A DNA stretch of 64,000 bases. Source: UBA4582 sp038106185. GTDB taxonomy: Bacteria > Pseudomonadota > Gammaproteobacteria > Pseudomonadales > Azotimanducaceae. The notes under the pieces were generated by a model. The model ran no database searches, was not told the origin of the DNA, and was given only the letters and a program-made list of their open reading frames with translations. How positions within the stretch are numbered: the stretch's first letter is position 1; each line of letters opens with the position of its first letter. Both the position numbers and the translations under genes were made by a program. Of this stretch, positions 18,249 to 25,591 are shown in pieces. The stretch spans positions 1 to 64,000 of the forward strand of contig JAYODE010000009.1 of NCBI GenBank assembly GCA_038106185.1, written 5' to 3'.

Positions 18249-18425
18249 TAGACTGTTACAGATGGTGTGCAGATAGTGTTGCTGATGGTGTTGGTTTTTA
18301 GGATTCGAGGTTAAAATGATTTCAGGCCTGTGACAGTCAGGCCGCGGCATGATCGACGCACTGTTATGACCTGACGTGATAACTTGAAGTCATGATGCTA
18401 TCGCTATCCAAAGGAGCAAAAGACG

Positions 18426-18800
18426 ATGACCCGACTGAATGAATTAACTGCTGAAGAGCGCCATATCATTATTAACAAAGGCACCGAACGACCCTTTACC
18501 GGTGAATATGATGATTTTTTTGAGGGTGGGCTCTACATTTGTCGTCAGTGTGACGCGCCGCTGTATCGGTCTGAGGACAAGTTTCATTCTCACTGTGGCT
18601 GGCCGAGTTTTGATGATGAGATTGAGGGCGCTGTGCGCCGAGAGATAGATGCAGACGGACGTCGAGTTGAGATTCTCTGCGCCAGCTGTGATGGACATCT
18701 GGGCCATGTGTTTGAGGGCGAAGGTCTAACGACAAAAAATATTCGCCATTGTGTCAACTCTGTGTCGATGAAATTCGTCAGTAACTCAGCACCGAAGTAA
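18426..18800 (+). CDS. msrB: Peptide methionine-(R)-S-oxide reductase MsrB
   Basis: A 124-residue MsrB, full length for the single-domain form. Two zinc-binding CxxC pairs (CRQC at about residue 39 and CASC at about 81) and the HSHCGWPSF core are clear. The catalytic cysteine lies in the C-terminal RHCVNSVSMKF motif. It reduces the R-epimer of methionine sulfoxide in proteins, probably with thioredoxin. A ribosome site (AAAGGAG) lies upstream of the ATG. It stands alone on its strand. Confidence 0.95.
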   Translation: MTRLNELTAEERHIIINKGTERPFTGEYDDFFEGGLYICRQCDAPLYRSEDKFHSHCGWPSFDDEIEGAVRREIDADGRRVEILCASCDGHLGHVFEGEGLTTKNIRHCVNSVSMKFVSNSAPK

Positions 18801-18882
18801 CAGATGTTACGAGGACAATCAGTTGCTCGACGGTGCCCTGCTATGGCTTGTCAAGACGCGGATTCTTAGGGTCGATTGGACA

Positions 18883-18917
18883 GCCCTTTGATCCCGAAAA
18901 AATCAGAATCAAAGGGC
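18883..18917. terminator. 10-bp inverted repeat between convergent genes
   Basis: GCCCTTTGAT at 18883-18892 pairs perfectly with ATCAAAGGGC at 18908-18917 across a 15-nt A-rich loop. It lies between the msrB stop and the stop of the facing membrane-protein gene, where a bidirectional terminator is expected. Neither side has a long T-run. Confidence 0.45.
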
Positions 18918-18945
18918 AGAAGGGCGAGCGAGAGGGTGTATAGAT

Positions 18946-19296
18946 TCAGGTTGTACTCGAGCTTTGGAAATGTTTTTTGCTGCGCCATAGTGCGATAGTT
19001 AACAGCATAAAAATACTGCCACTGACGGCCGCCGCGATGGGTCCGCCGCCTTTGCCATCGGGCAGTAGGTTGAAGACAATCATAGCTATCGTAACCTGCG
19101 CCGAGTAGGCCGTAGCCAAGGGCCAGGTCAGGGGTGTCATCTTCCAGAAGCCATAAGCACCACCGGCATATATTAGCCAGTGAAGGGGTTCAGTGGCCTT
19201 CGCCCACCAACCTACCAGTGTGTAGCCAAACCAGACCTCCTCCCAACGCTCAAAGGGTTTGGTGAAGATGTCAAAGGGCATATAGATAAAGGTCAT
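18946..19296 (-). CDS. Small membrane protein, 5' end probably in the gap
   Basis: 116 residues from the first ATG, with about three hydrophobic segments (residues about 25-50, 60-75 and 85-105) and a polar KKHFQSSS tail. The motif WFGYTLVGWWAKATEPLHWLIYAGGAYGFWKM resembles small uncharacterised membrane proteins I cannot name. The reading frame stays open in the 12 bases between this ATG and the Ns (19297-19308, reading F-C-L-Y), so the true start may be within the gap. No function can be assigned. Confidence 0.65.
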   Translation of the reverse strand: MTFIYMPFDIFTKPFERWEEVWFGYTLVGWWAKATEPLHWLIYAGGAYGFWKMTPLTWPLATAYSAQVTIAMIVFNLLPDGKGGGPIAAAVSGSIFMLLTIALWRSKKHFQSSSTT

Positions 19297-19308
19297 GTAG
19301 AGACAGAA

Positions 19309-19408
19309 NNNNNNNNNNNNNNNNNNNNNNNNNNNNNNNNNNNNNNNNNNNNNNNNNNNNNNNNNNNNNNNNNNNNNNNNNNNNNNNNNNNNNNNNNNNN
19401 NNNNNNNN
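19309..19408. other. Assembly gap (100 N)
   Basis: Exactly 100 ambiguous bases, the second placeholder gap of the window. It separates the membrane-protein gene from the SOUL gene and is followed immediately by a 15-bp tandem repeat. Confidence 0.98.
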
Positions 19409-19445
19409 TAAAAAGAGTGTTATTAAAAAGAGTGCTATTGAAAAG
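19409..19445. repeat. 15-bp tandem repeat emerging from the assembly gap
   Basis: TAAAAAGAGTGTTAT and TAAAAAGAGTGCTAT follow each other, then a decayed third unit. The array begins at the first base after the Ns, so more copies probably lie in the unsequenced part. It lies downstream of the SOUL gene stop. Confidence 0.85.
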
Positions 19446-19452
19446 GTTAAAG

Positions 19453-20082
19453 CTATTGGTTGGGTAGCGAGCCGACTGCAACCATGACCTCGTTGCGCCG
19501 CAAAAAAGGCAGTGTGAAGGGCGCATTATAGCTAGCACCAACGACATCCCCAAGCGGCTCTATGCCGGCTCTGGCGAGCTTCTCCAGCAGTAGTGCCTGA
19601 TGAGTCGCCAGGTTTTCGTCAGTCCAACGGCCAGAGTAACGCTGGACAGCCATCAGCTGCGAGGGAATTTCCTGAATCTTAATCAGCGGGTTAGTCGGCT
19701 GCGGCACGCTTTCTCGAGTAAATTGTGCCGGTACAACAAAGGCGACCGACCATCCGGCTGAGTCGTATCTCTGCCTGACGGGAGCCGTCATAGCAATCGA
19801 TTCGCTCGGTGGGCTTTGCAACTGCATGTCCGCAGGCATGCGAGTTGCAGTCACATTCTCTCCTGATATGTACTTGAACAAACGTCTAAATCCGATGTTT
19901 GCCGCCTCATTGCGGTCGCTGATGTCGGTGACAATTGTCTCTGCGACGAGATAGGCGCCGTATTGCCGGTACTCAATGTCATCAAACTCAGCTAAAAGCT
20001 GATAGGTAGGTTCTTCGATAGCCATGACGTTGAGGGTGATGGATGCCAGTAACAGGGTCAACAGTGGAGTACGGATTTTCAT
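19453..20082 (-). CDS. Exported SOUL heme-binding protein
   Basis: A 209-residue SOUL/HBP family protein with a signal peptide (MKIRTPLLTLLLASITLNVMA). The family start IEEPTYQLLAEFDDIEYRQY, the GFRRLFKYISGEN block and the SIAMTAPVRQ motif are diagnostic. SOUL proteins bind heme or tetrapyrroles in eukaryotes; bacterial exported ones have no firm role. A possible part in heme handling is inference. Its C-terminal end is intact although the adjacent gap lies only 44 bp away. Confidence 0.9.
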   Translation of the reverse strand: MKIRTPLLTLLLASITLNVMAIEEPTYQLLAEFDDIEYRQYGAYLVAETIVTDISDRNEAANIGFRRLFKYISGENVTATRMPADMQLQSPPSESIAMTAPVRQRYDSAGWSVAFVVPAQFTRESVPQPTNPLIKIQEIPSQLMAVQRYSGRWTDENLATHQALLLEKLARAGIEPLGDVVGASYNAPFTLPFLRRNEVMVAVGSLPNQ

Positions 20083-20234
20083 GAATATCTACTCGGCAAT
20101 AGGACGAGATCACGGATGTTAGTGTAGCCTACCTGCGTCACTACGTCAGCTCACGGGAATTAGATCGCAGGAGGAGGCGGCCAGTCAATAACTCGAAACT
20201 TTCATGTCACGCTGCACAACTTCACAGGAAGGTT

Positions 20235-21068
20235 TCAGGATCCACGCCCTATCGCGGCATCGTGCCAGCGTCGACGATTTTCGTCGCTCGGAGAAGGCTC
20301 TGAATCGCCGAAAATCGCCTTGATCCAGTGACCATCTGTCGGATTCGGTAGCAAAATATACCGGGTTCCAAACAGCGCCTTATCCTGCTGCATCAATGCC
20401 TTGCGATCAGTCACGTTATCCACGTAGTAGATTCTGCTGAAGTCGTTCAGATTGTCGCCCATCAGTAAGATCACCTTGTGGCTGCTGGCGATCTCGTCTT
20501 GTCGCACCTGTTTGTTGGAGGACTCTCTCAGGACTGTCAGGTGTTTGGTGTCAGCATACGGAAAGCCCAAGCGAATCAAGTGGTTTAGCGCATACTGATA
20601 GGTTGGGTCGCCCTGATCCCGACTGGTGACATAAAAAACCTCAACGCCATGGCCGGCACAAAAATTGAGAAATTCCAGCGCACCCGGTGCCGCGCGAACT
20701 CGATTCAATGGTATCCAAGCATCCCAGTTTGGATCATCGAAAAAATCCTGATCCGCTTCAAGCAATTGGGCCCAGTAGTCTCGAGTATCCAGAAGGGTAT
20801 CATCCAAATCCAGAATCACAGCCAGCGGTTGACCGCCCGGTAGTTGCTGCGCCAATGCATGTTCAACTTGGTGCTGCGCCAGATTATAGGCTTGATAGTA
20901 CAAGGCCTCGTATTCAGCGGCGGTTTGTTTCCAGGCGACAGCAACGTCGAGAATATTGGCGGGTTTTGCGGCAGGCGCTGGTGACCAGTTTGAACAGGCG
21001 CTAATTAATGCCAACAACGCTATGGCGCCGGATTTGATCAGTTGTCGGGTTTCTAGGCGTCGAGGCAT
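20235..21068 (-). CDS. e(P4)-like acid phosphatase lipoprotein (HAD superfamily)
   Basis: A 277-residue HAD-superfamily phosphatase of the class C acid phosphatase / 5'-nucleotidase e(P4) type. A lipobox ISAC near residue 25 marks it as a lipoprotein. The catalytic motif LDLDDTLLDT carries the two Asp, and motifs YVTSRDQ and LLMGDNLNDF supply the remaining HAD residues. The Haemophilus protein dephosphorylates nucleotides such as NMN in the periplasm; a nucleotide-scavenging role is likely here. It lies 11 bp downstream of the sterol-desaturase-family gene on the same strand, so the two are probably co-transcribed. Confidence 0.9.
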   Translation of the reverse strand: MPRRLETRQLIKSGAIALLALISACSNWSPAPAAKPANILDVAVAWKQTAAEYEALYYQAYNLAQHQVEHALAQQLPGGQPLAVILDLDDTLLDTRDYWAQLLEADQDFFDDPNWDAWIPLNRVRAAPGALEFLNFCAGHGVEVFYVTSRDQGDPTYQYALNHLIRLGFPYADTKHLTVLRESSNKQVRQDEIASSHKVILLMGDNLNDFSRIYYVDNVTDRKALMQQDKALFGTRYILLPNPTDGHWIKAIFGDSEPSPSDENRRRWHDAAIGRGS

Positions 21069-21079
21069 GATTGCACCAG

Positions 21080-21997
21080 TCAGGTCAGTGAAGAGGCCAG
21101 CATTTTTTTTCGCATCACTCTCGCTCGGCGGTCCTCCCCATTATGGCGCCAGCCAGGGGCCAAAAAGAGATAACCGAACCTGGCTTTCCAGGTAGAAGCG
21201 TCCCGACAGTCGCGCCAGAGAGCGGCGTACTCGTGCGTCGCAACAGTAAGCGGATTTTGGCTGTCGATATTGCGAGTCAGCCCGTAGACCGGCGGCTCCT
21301 CCTCTCGTTCGGCGGCAAAGGTCCCGAACAGACGATCCCAGATGACCAGAACGCCAGCATGATTACAGTCAAGATAGGCTGGGTTGGAGGCGTGATGAAC
21401 GCGGTGATGGGATGGCGTATTGAAGATCAGCTCGATCGGTGTTGGTAACCTGGTGACCAGCTGGGTATGGACCCAGAACTGATAGATGAGATTGAGACTG
21501 ATCATCAAAAAAACCATTAAGGCATCGAAGCCCAGCAGCGGTAGCCAGAGCCAGAACAGGTATTTATGCAAGCGTTCCCCAACGCCTTGACGCAGGGCTG
21601 TGCCGAAATTCAGCTGAATCGAAGAATGGTGAGGGACATGCCCCGCCCATAACAAACGCACCTCATGATTGGCGCGATGGAACCAGTAGTAAGTAAGGTC
21701 ATCCAGGAAAAACAGCATCACCCAGGCCCACCATTGGCGACCTATCACGTCTCGTAGAGGGCTGATCTCATGAAGTGCAGAAAAAGCGATAAAAGCAAGA
21801 ATTTTCGGTAACAGTTCGGTCACTGCAGTGAGAATTAACATCGACAGAGAGATCAGCGAGTCCTTTAATCTGTAGAGGTGAAGTTGCCATTTATGGCTCA
21901 GAATTAGCTCAATGGCGATGGCAAGTAGGAATAACGGCAGAGCGAGCGCGGTTAAGTTGTCCTCATTAAGCTGAATCAATATCTGATCGATAGTCAT
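21080..21997 (-). CDS. Sterol desaturase / fatty acid hydroxylase family membrane protein
   Basis: A 305-residue integral membrane di-iron oxygenase. Histidine boxes are visible as HRANH, HVPHH and HRVHH, with hydrophobic segments on both sides. The superfamily hydroxylates or desaturates lipid chains, sterols or carotenoids. Bacterial copies with this layout are mostly uncharacterised; some act on alkylglycerol- or sphingolipid-like substrates. The ATG lies at the outer end of a 464-bp divergent intergenic region, with acid phosphatase downstream. The substrate is unknown. Confidence 0.88.
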   Translation of the reverse strand: MTIDQILIQLNEDNLTALALPLFLLAIAIELILSHKWQLHLYRLKDSLISLSMLILTAVTELLPKILAFIAFSALHEISPLRDVIGRQWWAWVMLFFLDDLTYYWFHRANHEVRLLWAGHVPHHSSIQLNFGTALRQGVGERLHKYLFWLWLPLLGFDALMVFLMISLNLIYQFWVHTQLVTRLPTPIELIFNTPSHHRVHHASNPAYLDCNHAGVLVIWDRLFGTFAAEREEEPPVYGLTRNIDSQNPLTVATHEYAALWRDCRDASTWKARFGYLFLAPGWRHNGEDRRARVMRKKMLASSLT

Positions 21998-22461
21998 AGG
22001 TGTTAACGATCTGGTGATGGGTCACCAGTGGACTTTAGCATGAACCCGACACCTGGCAATCCTCTTCGTTAGGCGCGAAGCAGATGCTAAAAAAGCCAGC
22101 ATAGATTTTGACTTCTCCCCAGCCCCTCTATTAGGATGGCGCCCGGCGACCGGGTTGGACTGCTGAATAGCTTTACAAGATTCGACGGACTGGCCAAAGA
22201 CGTTTTTTGGGACTGCCAGACCTGGTCCTCGGCAACTTTTCATTCGGCGGCGATGGGTCCAATCTTGGGCTCCCTGCGTATACAAGGTCGCTGGTGACGG
22301 CGCTGACGCAAATAACGGTAGCAAATAACGGTAATAGTGCGCAGCGTGCGGATAAAGACGAATTTCGGAACTGAGCGAAGTCTGCGGGAACTCGGCGAAG
22401 AATCTTAGTTGCCAATGGTATTTGGCAAAAGAACTGTTTAATGCATTAGAAGGAATGAAAC
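21998..22461. other. 464-bp intergenic region with short duplications
   Basis: No convincing gene is seen; open frames here lack start signals and family resemblance. It holds a perfect 13-bp tandem duplication GCAAATAACGGTA (22308-22320 and 22321-22333) and a looser pair around 22367-22400 (CGGAACTGAGCGAAG, GGGAACTCGGCGAAG). It must contain the divergent promoters of the desaturase-family gene and the cytochrome c gene. Confidence 0.6.
22409..22428. promoter_or_regulatory. Inverted repeat upstream of the cytochrome c gene
   Basis: TTGCCAA and TTGGCAA form a perfect 7-bp dyad with a 6-bp spacer, 33 bp before the cytochrome c ATG. The size and position suit an operator or activator site. No regulator can be named. 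Confidence 0.35.
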
Positions 22462-22755
22462 ATGAAAAGCTTGTTACCCCTGTTACTGCTGGTCCCTGTA
22501 CTCGCGTTTGCCGCCGAGCCGCCTGCTAAAGAAATGGTCTGTCGGGCTTGTCATGGTGCAGGCGGTGCTGCCCCCTTGATGGACCTGTATCCGAAACTCA
22601 ATGGCCAGAAGAAAGGTTATCTGGTGAGTTCAATGAAGGCCTACAAATCTGGAAGCCGACAAGGCGGAATGGCGGCTGTGATGAGCGCTCAGGCCATGAG
22701 CTTGACCGATACGGAAATAGATGCGCTAGCCAGTTATTACAGCAGCCAACCGTAA
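22462..22755 (+). CDS. Small periplasmic c-type cytochrome
   Basis: A 97-residue monoheme cytochrome c553-like protein. A signal peptide (MKSLLPLLLLVPVLAFAA) precedes the heme attachment motif CRACH at residues 27-31. Met residues in the SRQGGMAAVMSAQAMSL segment offer the distal ligand. It would carry electrons in the periplasm. It is a single gene with a good hairpin terminator after it, and its partner is unknown. AAGGAA precedes the ATG. Confidence 0.9.
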   Translation: MKSLLPLLLLVPVLAFAAEPPAKEMVCRACHGAGGAAPLMDLYPKLNGQKKGYLVSSMKAYKSGSRQGGMAAVMSAQAMSLTDTEIDALASYYSSQP

Positions 22756-22786
22756 CGCCGCTGCGAGAAGCTCTTGACGAGTTCAG

Positions 22787-22814
22787 GGCCGCGAGCCTCC
22801 TCGCGGCCTTCTTG
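22787..22814 (+). terminator. Hairpin terminator after the cytochrome c gene
   Basis: GGCCGCGAG and CTCGCGGCC form a perfect 9-bp GC-rich stem with a 4-nt loop, 31 bp after the stop codon, followed by TTCTT. The T-run is short, so termination may be partial. Confidence 0.6.
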
Positions 22815-22960
22815 CGCCTGGCGCCAGCGTCCCTGACGCTATCCGCTTGAGCCGATAACAACCACACCCCTCCCGCACAGCCTCGGGGCAAACTGAGCGT
22901 TTGCCTATATCTGCAATCAGTATTTGCAAACAGGATCTGAACGATTCAGTCGAACCAACG

Positions 22961-23056
22961 GTTGAGTTATCGATTGAGTTATCAGTTGAGCTATCAGTTG
23001 AGCTATCAGTCGAGCTATCAGTTGAGCTATCAGTAGAGCTATCGGTTGAGATATCA
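22961..23056. repeat. Eight-copy 12-bp tandem repeat
   Basis: Eight consecutive 12-bp units with consensus GTTGAGCTATCA fill 96 bp; the inner copies are near identical and the outer ones diverge at one to three positions. It sits in a 468-bp intergenic region between the cytochrome c terminator and the first acyl-CoA dehydrogenase. There are no spacers, so it is not a CRISPR. No gene is seen in the rest of the interval (22815-23223). Confidence 0.95.
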
Positions 23057-23223
23057 GCCTAGAGGGCTGTGCCTGTAGCTTATCCCGATGGTCGAACTTG
23101 AGAGAATATGATAGCTTTGAAGCCTTGCTCAAGAGAGGTCCTTGTCGGATGTTGATCCCCGTGACAACGACTCCAAGTGGGCATCCAGTGCTTTCATCAT
23201 GTTTTCACTAAAGAGGGTTCGAT

Positions 23224-24414
23224 ATGGATCTGTCTTACGGCAGCGAATATAGTGAATTTCGCGAAGAAGTCCGGCGCTTCATTGCGGCGAACAAAGATAA
23301 GTCGCCTTCACAATCGACAGCGCGCGGAGCTGAAGGCCTGGCCTGGCAAAAACTGCTGCTGGAAAATGGCTATCACTCGCGAACAGTACCCAAGGCCTAT
23401 GGTGGCTTTGGTGCCGAACCAGACATACTAAAGTCACGGATTATCTCTGAGGAATTTTCTGCCGCTCAGCTCAGTACTGGGCTGGGTGGACAAGGCATCT
23501 CCATGCTGACCCCAGTGCTGCTTGAAATGGGCACTGAAGCGCAGAAGCAGCAGTTCATCAAGCCAACCATTAGGGGCGAGATGATTTGGTGTCAGGGCTA
23601 TTCTGAGCCGGGCGCCGGGAGTGACTTGGCGAGCCTGACCACCAAGGCAGAACTGGACGGCGACGAATGGGTTATTAACGGCCAGAAAATCTGGACCAGT
23701 ACGGCCCAGCTCGCCGACTGGATATTCTGTTTGGTACGCACTGAACCCGAAGCGCCCAAGCATCAGGGTATTTCGTTCCTGTTATTTCGTATGGATACAC
23801 CCGGTATTGAGATACGCCCACTGGTGGATATGACGGGTGATGCTAATTTCAATGAGGTCTTTTTCACCGATGTTCGAGTACCCAAAGATCAGATTGTGGG
23901 TCAACGAGGTCAGGGCTGGCAGGTCGCGAACGCCATTCTTGGTCATGAACGGGGATCTCTGGCGCCACCTGATGCGGCTGAGAATCGCCTCAAGGGTATT
24001 ATTAAGCTGATGGAAACTGAGACTATCAATGGCCACCGAGTGATGGACAATCCAATCTTTCGAGATCGTCTGCTGAGGCTTCAAGGGCAAGTGCTGGCCA
24101 TGCGTTGCAATGATATGCGCCTGCTGTCCGCGCGGATTAACAAAGGCCAGGACGCGCGTCTGGCAGGTATGATCGTAAAACTCCAGGGGACCGAACTGCG
24201 CCATGAACTGGAAGGTTTTGCGATTGATGTGATGGGCGAAATTGGTCTCGCCTATGAGGACAATCCCTATCTGCGCGGCAATGGTTCCTGGCAATACCAG
24301 TATATGTACTTCCTGGGCTTGATTATCGGTGGTGGGACCTCGCAGATCCAAAAAAATATTATCGGAGAGCGAGGTCTCGATCTGCCTCGAGAACCCAAAG
24401 TGGCAAATGCCTAA
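23224..24414 (+). CDS. Acyl-CoA dehydrogenase, first of a pair
   Basis: A 396-residue flavoprotein of the acyl-CoA dehydrogenase family, catalysing alpha-beta desaturation of an acyl-CoA. Visible blocks are MIWCQGYSEPGAGSDLA, VINGQKIWTSTAQLADW and the C-terminal GGGTSQIQKNIIGERGL. At the place of the catalytic Glu of medium-chain enzymes (YEGT) this protein has GGGT, so the base must come from another position, as in FadE-type subunits. The second dehydrogenase gene starts 12 bp later. Such adjacent pairs form alpha2-beta2 heterotetramers in steroid side-chain catabolism of actinobacteria; the same assembly is inferred here. Confidence 0.92.
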   Translation: MDLSYGSEYSEFREEVRRFIAANKDKSPSQSTARGAEGLAWQKLLLENGYHSRTVPKAYGGFGAEPDILKSRIISEEFSAAQLSTGLGGQGISMLTPVLLEMGTEAQKQQFIKPTIRGEMIWCQGYSEPGAGSDLASLTTKAELDGDEWVINGQKIWTSTAQLADWIFCLVRTEPEAPKHQGISFLLFRMDTPGIEIRPLVDMTGDANFNEVFFTDVRVPKDQIVGQRGQGWQVANAILGHERGSLAPPDAAENRLKGIIKLMETETINGHRVMDNPIFRDRLLRLQGQVLAMRCNDMRLLSARINKGQDARLAGMIVKLQGTELRHELEGFAIDVMGEIGLAYEDNPYLRGNGSWQYQYMYFLGLIIGGGTSQIQKNIIGERGLDLPREPKVANA

Positions 24415-24426
24415 GGAGCATTGACG

Positions 24427-25494
24427 ATGGAATTTGGTTTATCTTCGGAACAAACCCTGCTGCAAGACACCGTGAATCGCTTTCTTGATGAACAGGCTCC
24501 GCTGGCCACGGTACGAAAAATCGCCGCAGCAGAAATGGATGACAGTGCGATCTGGAAGGGGCTTGCGGAGCTGGGGATACCTGCGCTGCTTATCCCTGAG
24601 CACCAAGGGGGTGTGGGTTTGGGAAGCCTCGATGCGGCAATCGTGGCTGAGTCCCTTGGCTATCATGCAACGCCCGCGCCTTTTCTAGGAACCGCTGTGA
24701 TGGCACCCATTGCCTTCATTCAGAGCGCGCAGCAAGAGTCGCTTCTCGGCGCAATGGCGCAGGGAGACTATCGTGTGGGCATTGCATTCGGTGAGGCGAT
24801 TGGTGCACGAAACGATGCAGGCACGCAACTCTCATCAGGCAAGTTGACGGGTAAGGCAATTTTTGCGCTGGATGCAGCTGCTGATGGCTACCTCGTCGCG
24901 ACGCGCGATCAACATTTATATTTTGTTGAAGCGGCAGCGAAGGGGTTGACTAAAAGGGTGCTGACGACGGTTGACAAGACTCGCTCGACGGTGGAACTGG
25001 TGTTTGATGGTGCGATTGCGCAATTGGTGAGTCGCGATCCTCAGGTTTTTGAGCGAGTGTTGGATGCGGGGCGTGTGATGCAGGCTGCCGACACACTGGG
25101 TGCAGCCCAGTATGCGTTAGACCAGGCGGTCGAATACGCCAAGCAACGCAAACAATTCGACCGAGTCATCGGCTCATTTCAAGCGGTCAAGCATATGTGT
25201 GCTGAGATGGCCGCGAGCCTCGAACCCTGCCGGTCTCTAGTCTGGTACGCTGGCCACGCGCTAGACCATATGCCCGAGGAGTCGCGGGTCACCGCCTGCC
25301 ATGCGAAGGCGCACCTGGCTGAAGTGGGCAGATTTGTCGCCAAAACGGCCACCGAAGTGCATGGTGGAATGGGCTTTACCGATCTGGTGGGTCTGCATTA
25401 CTGGTTCAAGCGCATAGGCGCCAATCGCCAGTTGTTAGGCTCTCCTGAGTTAGTCCGAGAAGAAGCCGCGCGAATACAGGGTATGGTTTCTTAG
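24427..25494 (+). CDS. Acyl-CoA dehydrogenase, second of a pair
   Basis: A 355-residue, shorter acyl-CoA dehydrogenase. It has the YAKQRKQFDRVIGSFQAVKHMCAEM helix and the HGGMGFTDLVGLHYWFKR block typical of the smaller partner in heteromeric enzymes. Family motifs in the middle of the protein are weak, also typical of that partner. The ATG at 24427 has AAGGAG overlapping the preceding stop, 8 nt upstream; an in-frame TTG at 24421 is less likely. It is translationally close to the first dehydrogenase and probably forms one complex with it. The substrate is unknown. Confidence 0.9.
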   Translation: MEFGLSSEQTLLQDTVNRFLDEQAPLATVRKIAAAEMDDSAIWKGLAELGIPALLIPEHQGGVGLGSLDAAIVAESLGYHATPAPFLGTAVMAPIAFIQSAQQESLLGAMAQGDYRVGIAFGEAIGARNDAGTQLSSGKLTGKAIFALDAAADGYLVATRDQHLYFVEAAAKGLTKRVLTTVDKTRSTVELVFDGAIAQLVSRDPQVFERVLDAGRVMQAADTLGAAQYALDQAVEYAKQRKQFDRVIGSFQAVKHMCAEMAASLEPCRSLVWYAGHALDHMPEESRVTACHAKAHLAEVGRFVAKTATEVHGGMGFTDLVGLHYWFKRIGANRQLLGSPELVREEAARIQGMVS

Positions 25495-25591
25495 GAAACA
25501 TTCTCTTGCCTGAGTTGCTGAAATGAGTTGCATCAATTAAATGCGGTTCGCCCGGATCGAGTTGTTCGGTCCTGGTGAGGAGTCTAGAGAC

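Noticed and set aside
22022..22415. Two overlapping minus-strand frames in the intergenic region
   Set aside because: Arg/Ser/Pro-rich, no start signals, and they run through the 13-bp duplications.
22961..23056. CRISPR array or plasmid-type iterons
   Set aside because: The 12-bp units are contiguous with no spacers, no cas or rep gene is near, and no DnaA-box cluster or AT-rich unwinding element was noticed.
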